Below are positions 1 to 6,791 of a stretch of DNA of 11,896 nucleotides, piece by piece (position 1 is the first letter of the stretch; each line of letters begins with the position of its first letter). Made by a program: the position numbers and the translations under genes. Below the pieces are notes generated by a model. It was not told where the DNA came from, did not search any database, and worked only from the letters and a program-made list of their open reading frames with translations. Source of the stretch: an uncultured Acidobacteriota bacterium (GTDB lineage: Bacteria; Acidobacteriota; Terriglobia; Terriglobales; Acidobacteriaceae); assembly GCA_903932385.1 (NCBI GenBank), contig CAIZGA010000526.1:1-11896 (forward strand), written 5' to 3'.

Positions 1-1
1 C

Positions 2-943
2 AGATTTCTGGCCGAACGCGGCAGTTCCGCGCTGGCAGACAAGCTCTTTATCGGTTTGATGATGATGTGCGCCTTCAGCATCTTCGCCATTGTTATTTTT
101 ATCGCCTACCAGCTATCTGTCAGTTCCCAACTGACCCTGCATAAATTTGGTCTCTCATTTTTCTTCAAGTCAGCATGGGATCCGGTCAACGAGAACTACG
201 GCGCACTGCCATTCATCTTCGGCACGCTGGTGACATCGTTTCTAGCGCTGCTGATTTCTGTGCCACTGGCTATCGGCGTGGCCGTGTTTATCACGGAGAT
301 GTGTCCGCAGGCGTTGCGGACTCCGCTTTCGTTCCTTACAGAGTTGCTGGCGGCAATCCCCAGCGTGGTCTATGGACTGTGGGCGTTATTTGTTCTGTCA
401 CCTCTGATGCGCGATTACATCAACCCAGTGCTAATCAAGCTGCTTGGATGGACCGGACTTTTCGGCGGCTTCAACATTGGATTGTCAATACTGACGGCAG
501 GAGTAATTCTGGCCATCATGATTCTGCCGATCATCTCATCGTTAACGCGCGAGGTAATGTCGGCGGTGCCGCACAGCCAGAGGGAAGCGGCGCTGGCGCT
601 GGGTGCGACGCGGTGGGAGATGATCCGCATCGGCGTATTGCGTAACGCGCGCATCGGCATTGTGGGCGCGGTGATTCTGGGATTGGGCCGTGCTATGGGT
701 GAGACCATGGCCGTGACCATGGTGATTGGCAACAGCCCCACGATTAGTAAGTCGCTGCTGGCGCCGGGAGACACCATGGCCAGCGTGCTTGCAAACCAGT
801 TTAGCGAGGCCAGCGACGACATGTACTTGAGCGCGCTGATTGAGATTGGATTAGCACTGTTTCTGGTGACGATTGTGGTCAACGCATGTGCTCGTCTGCT
901 GGTGTGGGTGGTAACGCGCGGCGCGCCGGATGCGACGCACTAG
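2..943 (+). CDS. pstC: Phosphate ABC transporter permease PstC (5' partial)
   Basis: Inner-membrane permease subunit that pairs with PstA to form the phosphate channel of the PstSCAB high-affinity importer. The frame is open from base 2, and residues before the first internal start codons (TTG at 56, ATG at 59) read as plausible PstC N-terminus (RFLAERGSSALADKLFIG). The true start is therefore probably upstream of the window, and 313 residues are visible. Several strongly hydrophobic segments are present, including one at about residues 17-38. The cytoplasmic EAA loop that contacts the ATPase is clear (REAALALGATRWEMIR), followed by GRAMGETMAVTMVIGN, typical of PstC. The gene ends at TAG 941-943, 30 bases before the pstA start. 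Family and length agree well; only the start is missing. Confidence 0.95.
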   Translation, partial: RFLAERGSSALADKLFIGLMMMCAFSIFAIVIFIAYQLSVSSQLTLHKFGLSFFFKSAWDPVNENYGALPFIFGTLVTSFLALLISVPLAIGVAVFITEMCPQALRTPLSFLTELLAAIPSVVYGLWALFVLSPLMRDYINPVLIKLLGWTGLFGGFNIGLSILTAGVILAIMILPIISSLTREVMSAVPHSQREAALALGATRWEMIRIGVLRNARIGIVGAVILGLGRAMGETMAVTMVIGNSPTISKSLLAPGDTMASVLANQFSEASDDMYLSALIEIGLALFLVTIVVNACARLLVWVVTRGAPDATH

Positions 944-963
944 ATTGAATTAGTTTTGCTGTT

Positions 964-967
964 AGGA
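964..967 (+). promoter_or_regulatory. Ribosome binding site choosing the pstA start
   Basis: AGGA lies 6 bases before ATG 974. The same frame can also start at TTG 956, but that codon has no comparable Shine-Dalgarno sequence in front of it, so ATG 974 is preferred. Confidence 0.5.
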
Positions 968-973
968 AATTGG

Positions 974-1849
974 ATGACTGAGACACAACAAAGCGGGAAG
1001 CTGAATTCGGTGCTTCGCTCGATGGCCAATCACACGGCCACAGGGTTGGCGGTTGCCAGCACAATTCTGGTGGTGGCGCCATTGCTGGCCATCTTTGGCT
1101 ATCTGCTGTACAAGGGTGCCAGCTCGTTGAACTTCGACTTCTTCACAAAGCTGCCGGTGCCGATTGGAGAAACCGGCGGTGGCATGGCAAATGCAATCGT
1201 CGGATCCGCCATTGTGCTGGGGCTGGGTAGCATGCTGGGCATTCCGGTCGGCATAGCATCAGGTGTGTATCTGGCAGAGTTTGGCCGTGGCAAATTACTG
1301 GCCAACATGGTGCGATTCACTGCGGATGTTTTGAATGGCGTTCCATCCATCGTGATGGGCATTTCCATTTACGCGTTGATTGTTCTTCGCGAAAAACATT
1401 TTTCGGCATTCGCTGGTGGCGCGGTGTTGGGCATCATGATGATTCCGACGATTACACGTACAACCGAAGAAATGCTGCTGACCGTGCCGAATGTGGTCCG
1501 CGAGGCTGCACTGGGTCTTGGCGTGCCGAACTGGCGAGCAGTGACCTCTGTTATGCTGCGCACTGCATCACCGGGTATTATCACAGGATGCATGCTGGCC
1601 TTCGCTCGAGTTGCCGGAGAGACAGCACCGCTGCTGTTTACCGCGTTCGGCAATGAGTTCTGGCCGAAATCGTTGAACCAGCCGATTGCGGCGCTGCCGC
1701 TGCAGATTTATACCTATGCCATTTCGCCGTATGATGACCAGCATCGTCTGGCATGGGCGGGCGCGTTGGTCCTGATTATTTTGATTATGGTTTCTGTGAC
1801 GCTGGTGCGCTATGTGACAAGCCATGGCGTGATGAAGGGAGCTCGATAG
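974..1849 (+). CDS. pstA: Phosphate ABC transporter permease PstA
   Basis: Second inner-membrane permease of the Pst phosphate importer, 291 residues from ATG 974, a normal length for PstA. After a short polar N-terminus there is a first membrane segment (about residues 23-46: [20 protein letters not shown]), then a periplasmic loop with the glycine-rich [14 protein letters not shown] that opens the permease domain. The EAA loop facing PstB is [20 protein letters not shown] at about 176-195, followed by the characteristic [18 protein letters not shown] last hydrophobic helix ends near the C-terminus. The preceding in-frame TTG at 956 would add six residues but lacks a good ribosome site. The stop TAG shares its last base with the GTG start of pstB, which indicates one transcript and probable translational coupling. 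Confidence 0.95.
   Translation: MTETQQSGKLNSVLRSMANHTATGLAVASTILVVAPLLAIFGYLLYKGASSLNFDFFTKLPVPIGETGGGMANAIVGSAIVLGLGSMLGIPVGIASGVYLAEFGRGKLLANMVRFTADVLNGVPSIVMGISIYALIVLREKHFSAFAGGAVLGIMMIPTITRTTEEMLLTVPNVVREAALGLGVPNWRAVTSVMLRTASPGIITGCMLAFARVAGETAPLLFTAFGNEFWPKSLNQPIAALPLQIYTYAISPYDDQHRLAWAGALVLIILIMVSVTLVRYVTSHGVMKGAR
1835..1841 (+). promoter_or_regulatory. Strong ribosome binding site for pstB inside the pstA end
   Basis: AAGGGAG lies within the last codons of pstA, 7 bases before GTG 1849. It decides the pstB start: the frame stays open upstream to 1753, but only GTG 1849 has this signal, and it gives a protein of usual PstB length. Confidence 0.7.
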
Positions 1850-2607
1850 TGGGCGTTGGCATTGAAGTAAAGAACCTGAATGCCTGGTATGGGCAGACGC
1901 ATTCGCTGGTGGACATTAATTTGAATATGCCCGCCAACCATGCCACCGCGCTCATCGGCCCGTCGGGCTGCGGCAAATCCACATTTGTACGTTGCCTGAA
2001 CCGCATGCATGAAACCAATCCGATTGCACGCGCGACCGGCTCGGTTCGCATGGGCGATATCGACGTGTACAAGGATGCGTCGCCGGTGGAGATTCGCCGT
2101 CGCATTGGTATGGTTTTTCAGCGCCCCAATCCGTTTCCTACGATGTCCATCTATGACAACGTTGCCAGCGGTCTGAAGCTGAATGGCTTCCGCAATCGCC
2201 GCATCATGGATGAAGTGGTGGAGCGCTCGCTACGGGGCTCGGCACTATGGGATGAAGTGAAAGACGACTTGCGCAAGAAGTCCGGCGCCAGCCTCTCCGG
2301 CGGCCAGCAGCAGCGACTGTGCATTGCGCGTGCGCTTGCCGTTGAACCAGAAGTTCTGCTGATGGACGAGCCTGCATCGGCACTGGACCCGGTATCGACC
2401 TCGAAGATTGAAGATCTAATCTTCAACCTGAAGTCTCAGTACACGATTGTAATTGTGACGCACAACATGCAACAGGCGGCGCGTGTTGCAGAGAACACAG
2501 GCTTCTTCCTCAATGGCAGGATGGTGGAATTCGATTCGACACACAAGATTTTCACCAACCCGAGCGACAAACGAACAGAAGACTACATCACAGGCAGGTT
2601 TGGATGA
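1849..2607 (+). CDS. pstB: Phosphate ABC transporter ATP-binding protein PstB
   Basis: Cytoplasmic ATPase that drives phosphate import through PstC-PstA, 252 residues. All ABC ATPase motifs are intact: Walker [10 protein letters not shown] (residues 37-45), Q-loop glutamine at 91 in [15 protein letters not shown] (a PstB hallmark), signature LSGGQQQR (149-156), Walker B LLMDEP with catalytic Glu174, D-loop SALD (177-180) and H-loop His205. The C-terminus (EDYITGRFG) is the usual PstB ending. The start is GTG 1849, overlapping the pstA stop by one base; a longer upstream extension of the frame runs inside pstA and is not expected to be translated. The stop overlaps the phoU start by four bases (ATGA). 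Assignment is secure. Confidence 0.97.
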   Translation: MGVGIEVKNLNAWYGQTHSLVDINLNMPANHATALIGPSGCGKSTFVRCLNRMHETNPIARATGSVRMGDIDVYKDASPVEIRRRIGMVFQRPNPFPTMSIYDNVASGLKLNGFRNRRIMDEVVERSLRGSALWDEVKDDLRKKSGASLSGGQQQRLCIARALAVEPEVLLMDEPASALDPVSTSKIEDLIFNLKSQYTIVIVTHNMQQAARVAENTGFFLNGRMVEFDSTHKIFTNPSDKRTEDYITGRFG

Positions 2608-3272
2608 CACGCATAAAATTTCACCAAAGCCTGGACGAATTGAAAGAGAAGCTGCTGGTCATGGCGGGTATGGCGGAGCAGGCCATTCAGCGCGCCATCG
2701 AGGCGTATCGCGTACGTGATGCGTCGATCTGCAATCTTGTGGTGCGGTCCGAGCCATCCATCAACCGGCTTGAACGTGAGATTGACCAGATGGCGCTGGA
2801 TTTGCTGGCGATGGAACAGCCCATGGCGATTGATTTGCGTTTTATCCTCGCCGTAATTCACATCAATGCCGATCTCGAACGAGTTGGCGATCAGGCGGTG
2901 AATATTGCCGTGCGTGTGCGGGAGATGGAAGCGTTTCCCTCGGTGGATTTGCCAGTGGACATTCCGCGCCTGGCCGAACTAGCCGCGGCAATGGTGCGCA
3001 AGGCGCTGCAATCGTTTATTGAAGGCGATGCCGAAATGGCTGCCTCCGTACTGACAATGGATGATCAGGTGGACAAGATGAACGAAGCGGCTTTCTACGC
3101 GCTGAGCACGCTCATCCGCGAGAAGCCTGAGCTCACGCCGCAGGCGTTGAACGCATTGATTGTTGCACGGAACCTGGAACGCGTTGGCGACCACGCCACC
3201 AACATTGCAGAGGATGTCATCTTCTGGGTGCATGGCAAGGACGTTCGCCATCATGTTCGCAGTGACGTTTAG
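2604..3272 (+). CDS. phoU: Phosphate transport regulator PhoU
   Basis: Cytoplasmic peripheral protein that in studied bacteria couples the Pst transporter to the PhoR sensor kinase and restrains phosphate uptake and Pho-regulon activation. The 222-residue length is typical. Two tandem three-helix PhoU repeats are seen, each carrying the acidic metal-cluster motif: [11 protein letters not shown] at 90-100 and [11 protein letters not shown] at 190-200. The near-identity of the two motifs reflects the internal duplication known for the family. The ATG overlaps the pstB stop by four bases, so it is probably translated by coupling. It is the last gene of the operon here; phoB and phoR are not in the window. 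Its stop lies 9 bases from the stop of the oppositely directed addA-like gene. Confidence 0.96.
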   Translation: MTRIKFHQSLDELKEKLLVMAGMAEQAIQRAIEAYRVRDASICNLVVRSEPSINRLEREIDQMALDLLAMEQPMAIDLRFILAVIHINADLERVGDQAVNIAVRVREMEAFPSVDLPVDIPRLAELAAAMVRKALQSFIEGDAEMAASVLTMDDQVDKMNEAAFYALSTLIREKPELTPQALNALIVARNLERVGDHATNIAEDVIFWVHGKDVRHHVRSDV

Positions 3273-3281
3273 CAGCGGCGT

Positions 3282-6200
3282 TTAGACACTCCACCAATCC
3301 AGCTTCGGCAACAGCGGGTAATAGAGCGCAACTCTGACCGGCTGCGTGGAACCGTACTGTAAGCGAATGGCTTCGGCATAGCCCTCAAGTTGCCTGCGAT
3401 ACACTTCGCGTTCCTCGGCAAGAAATTCATCCACGCTGCGGCTACCCGGATCAGATGTTTTGTAATCGATAATCCATAAATAATCATCTTCGGTCGACAG
3501 CGGCTCCGCGCCGGCCTTGAAGATGCGGTCCATGCGCAACTGGATGGCGCGATTCTCGCGTAACAGGGAGCGCGCATATTCGCTGGCGCTATTGTTAGTG
3601 CTGGCCAACACCCAATGCCCGGACGGGTCCTGCAGTGTGTTCTGCAAGGCCAGGGTTACGCGCTCGGCCATGCTGCGCAAATCATTTGCTGGAACACCTT
3701 CGTGCCGAAGCTGGGCAGTGATTATCGCAGTGGCATTTTGAATCAGTTTCTCGGAGTCTTCTGGCGAGCATCCTGCCGAGAAACTTTCAGATAATCGTTG
3801 CAGCCAGTGATGCACGACATTGCCAAATGCTCGCGCGGAGAGAGAAGATTCTGGTCGTGCAGGCTTCGCCACCCCGCCGGGAAGAGATTCTCTTGCTGTG
3901 TAAAGCAGGGAAGCATTGCCATTGTTTCCGATTGCATGTTGAAACTCTTCGAGAGGATTGACGCCGTCGCGGATTCGCTGCAGCGTCATTGGCTCTTCTG
4001 CGGCAGCGATGGTGTCGATGGCAGAATTATCGCTCGTCGTTGATGCGGGATGTGCATGTGTATCTGCATGCTCATCATCAAATGCAGTCCAAGCAGCATG
4101 CAGTAGGCTGTCTTTTCTTGGACGATATTCATCCCGATCATCGGTGACTGCAAACAAGTGCAACTGATTTCTGGCACGCGTACACGCAACATAGAAAAGT
4201 CGCTTCAACTCTTCGTACTTTCTCTGCTGTTTGTATCGGCGCACCCAGTCCGTCATGCGATGTATTTCGGATGATTTCTCTGCGCTGCGGCTGGGAACGG
4301 GAGCCAGCAGCGCAATTGGAGTACCTTGCATGTCGCCATCCAAAGACGCGACTTCATACCACTCCAGCAACTGTTTGTCGTCACGTGCGCCAACGCGGTG
4401 CAGCGCAGGCAGATAGACAGTGTCCCACTCGAGCCCCTTCGATTTATGAATGGTAAGAATCTCTACTGCGGCAGACTGCTGCATGGAGTTGGCCTTGAGA
4501 TTGCTGAGGCGAGACTCAATCAGGCCGGCATCTACACCACTGTGTTCTGCTGCAATCGTGTCCAGCAGGCTGAGGTAGCATTCAACATTCTCTAGCACGT
4601 CCTCGACGGATTTGTCTGTACGTGAATATCCTGCAGCCAGCCCCGGCCCGCCTAGGGATATCCATGTGCGTTCCACTAATTCTGAAAGTGGTATGCGATT
4701 CGCAAGTCGCACTGCTGGTTCAAGGACGTTCCACGTCCGCAGCATACGCTCATGCTCGGATGCAGATAGCGATTGCATGTTCTCGCGAATAAGTTGATGC
4801 ATCGGAGCTGTCGAATTCGCGGATGAAACTAGCTGCAGCAAACTCTGCAACGTAAGACCACACCATGGAGCACGCAGCACAGAGAGCCATGCAACACGGT
4901 CGCCGGCATGTATCAATGCGCGTGTCAGCGCCAGCAAGTCTTGAATTTCAGGTTGCTCGCTCAACTCTTCCATTTCAACTGCTGAATAGGGGATTCCGAG
5001 TCTGCGCAGTTCAGTCAAGATGGGAAGGGCATGGCTGCGATTGCGCACCAGGATTGCTATGGAAGGTTTCGATTTATCTCGGCGGTTATTATTGCTTCCA
5101 TTTCTCTGATCATTAACTCGTTGTGCAATTTCCTCTGCCTGCCTCGTCTCACATTCATGTCGAACCGCTTTATCGTTGTGTGCAGCAACAGCAATATGCC
5201 ATGCGCGCGTTCCTGTGTTGGCATCTTTATTAGCGATAGCGGCAACATCGTGATTCTGGAAAATTTTCGTGAAGTCTTTGTTGAATGCCTTCACCAGATT
5301 GGCTTGTGAACGAAAATTCGCAGTCAAGCGCACAGGTTCCAGCTGTAATTCGCCAAGGCCATATTTCATCGCGTTCATGAAGAGTTCCACACGCGCTTCG
5401 CGGAAGAGGTAGATGGATTGTTTGGGATCACCAACAAGAAATACTGTCTGGCTAAAACCATCCCAACTGGCCGTGATGGCCTTCAGCAGTTCATAATGCG
5501 TGACGGATGTGTCCTGCATTTCATCTACCAGCAAATGCTGAATGCGTGTGCCCATGGCCAGTGCGAGTTCACTGCAACCATGTTCATTCTGCAAAGCCAT
5601 AACGGCAGCGCCGGAGATGGCGGTGAAGTCGCATTGGCTGCGCTCAACAAACAGCACGTTCAGTTCCGCGCAGGCCCTGGGCAGCACTTGAAATAATGCG
5701 CGAGCCATTTGCCACTGCGATTCTTCGTAGCCAGTCGGCGGCAATGTGTGCAGGCCGGCAAGTTTTATTCGAAGCGCGTCATTAACGCTTAGCGTTTGTA
5801 GTAGTTGTTCCATTCGCTGCTTTTCTGCGGATTTGGTCGGCATGCCTTCGCTGGTCGTGAATCGCTTGCGCCAGCTACCACTACCCGTCAGCAGCATGTT
5901 CTCAATTCCAAGCCACTTCGGTAGCGATGCAATATCAACCGCTGGAACTCTTTGGTCTTGTAGCCAGACAGGATGCTTCACATATTTTTCAGAAAGTTTG
6001 AGGTTCTTCGCAGCAATATGCGCTAGTTCAGAGATTTCGCATAACAGGGCTGGGGATAAATTATCAACAAGCAATTGCAGGTGCTGCAGAATGATTTTCT
6101 GCAGTTCATACTCAATCGAGTCGCGCCACTGCTGTATCTGCTCTATTCCATGGGGCACATGCCGCAGCCATTGGTCGCGCCACTGCAGCATCTTTGCAAT

Positions 6201-6791
6201 CAGGTCGGCACATTCGTGCAGGCGACCCTCGCGATGCAGAATCAAGGTACGCAGGGACTCATCAAGATCCTGATTGCCGCTGCCGAGTTGACGCAGGGTT
6301 CGTTGCGCTGCCTCTGCATACAGCGGCGCAGGGTCTGTCACTGGTTGCAGATTGCCACCGCCGGCAAGGATCGGTAGCCTTCTCGAAATCTGTGCACAGA
6401 GGGCATCAATTGTAGTAATGTTCAAGCGCTGCGATTGTTGCAGCAGGTTCCAACCCACTAGGTTGCTACGTTGAAGCACCTGTTCTGCCAGTTCGCGTGT
6501 TTTGGCGGCGAATTCGGAACTATCATCAAACGCAACTTTGTTTGCGGCATCGTCCAGCGCAGTAACAATTCTCTCCCGCATTTCAGCGGCTGCCTTGCGT
6601 GTAAAAGTGATGGCAAGCACCTGCTCCGGGGCCTCAATATCGCTAGCGGCCAGCAGTCGCAGATAACGCTGCATCAGCAGGCCGGTTTTGCCAGAACCTG
6701 CGGGCGCTTCAACAATAAACGAACCTTGTATGTCGAGTGCGCGTTGGCGCTCGCTGTAATCGGATGGCTGTGTGGTCCGCTGGCTACTCAT
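3282..6791 (-). CDS. addA: AddA-like UvrD/RecB-family helicase-nuclease
   Basis: ATP-dependent DNA helicase with a C-terminal nuclease, expected to work with the upstream AddB-like protein in resecting double-strand breaks for homologous recombination. From ATG 6791 it is 1169 residues. Superfamily 1A motifs appear in order: Walker A APAGSGKT (to about residue 36), Ia ITFTRKAAAEMRERI, II VDEMQDT (about 422-428), III LVGDPKQSIYLFREAR (about 452), IV LTANFRS (about 489), V ILTIHKSKGLEWDTVYLP (about 778-795) and VI LFYVACTRAR (about 865-874). The RecB-type nuclease follows: GNVVHHWL, then IIDYKT with Asp1109 and Lys1111, then QLEGY at 1134-1138, so the catalytic set looks complete. An earlier start (GTG 6818 or ATG 6815) is possible; ATG 6791 overlaps the upstream gene by only 8 bases and leaves a normal N-terminus, but no start has a strong ribosome site. 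It is unlikely to be plain UvrD because of length and the nuclease domain. Confidence 0.93.
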   Translation of the reverse strand: MSSQRTTQPSDYSERQRALDIQGSFIVEAPAGSGKTGLLMQRYLRLLAASDIEAPEQVLAITFTRKAAAEMRERIVTALDDAANKVAFDDSSEFAAKTRELAEQVLQRSNLVGWNLLQQSQRLNITTIDALCAQISRRLPILAGGGNLQPVTDPAPLYAEAAQRTLRQLGSGNQDLDESLRTLILHREGRLHECADLIAKMLQWRDQWLRHVPHGIEQIQQWRDSIEYELQKIILQHLQLLVDNLSPALLCEISELAHIAAKNLKLSEKYVKHPVWLQDQRVPAVDIASLPKWLGIENMLLTGSGSWRKRFTTSEGMPTKSAEKQRMEQLLQTLSVNDALRIKLAGLHTLPPTGYEESQWQMARALFQVLPRACAELNVLFVERSQCDFTAISGAAVMALQNEHGCSELALAMGTRIQHLLVDEMQDTSVTHYELLKAITASWDGFSQTVFLVGDPKQSIYLFREARVELFMNAMKYGLGELQLEPVRLTANFRSQANLVKAFNKDFTKIFQNHDVAAIANKDANTGTRAWHIAVAAHNDKAVRHECETRQAEEIAQRVNDQRNGSNNNRRDKSKPSIAILVRNRSHALPILTELRRLGIPYSAVEMEELSEQPEIQDLLALTRALIHAGDRVAWLSVLRAPWCGLTLQSLLQLVSSANSTAPMHQLIRENMQSLSASEHERMLRTWNVLEPAVRLANRIPLSELVERTWISLGGPGLAAGYSRTDKSVEDVLENVECYLSLLDTIAAEHSGVDAGLIESRLSNLKANSMQQSAAVEILTIHKSKGLEWDTVYLPALHRVGARDDKQLLEWYEVASLDGDMQGTPIALLAPVPSRSAEKSSEIHRMTDWVRRYKQQRKYEELKRLFYVACTRARNQLHLFAVTDDRDEYRPRKDSLLHAAWTAFDDEHADTHAHPASTTSDNSAIDTIAAAEEPMTLQRIRDGVNPLEEFQHAIGNNGNASLLYTARESLPGGVAKPARPESSLSARAFGNVVHHWLQRLSESFSAGCSPEDSEKLIQNATAIITAQLRHEGVPANDLRSMAERVTLALQNTLQDPSGHWVLASTNNSASEYARSLLRENRAIQLRMDRIFKAGAEPLSTEDDYLWIIDYKTSDPGSRSVDEFLAEEREVYRRQLEGYAEAIRLQYGSTQPVRVALYYPLLPKLDWWSV

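Noticed and set aside
56..943. pstC starting at TTG 56 or ATG 59 as a complete gene
   Set aside because: The frame is open back to base 2 and the residues before these codons look like normal PstC N-terminus, so the gene is taken as cut by the window edge.
1753..1848. N-terminal extension of pstB inside pstA
   Set aside because: The extension has no ribosome site, does not resemble PstB, and GTG 1849 with AAGGGAG gives the usual length.
5746..6273. A 175-codon open frame on the + strand within the addA-like gene
   Set aside because: It is antisense to a confident coding region, and its Ser/Cys/Arg-rich composition is typical of a shadow frame.
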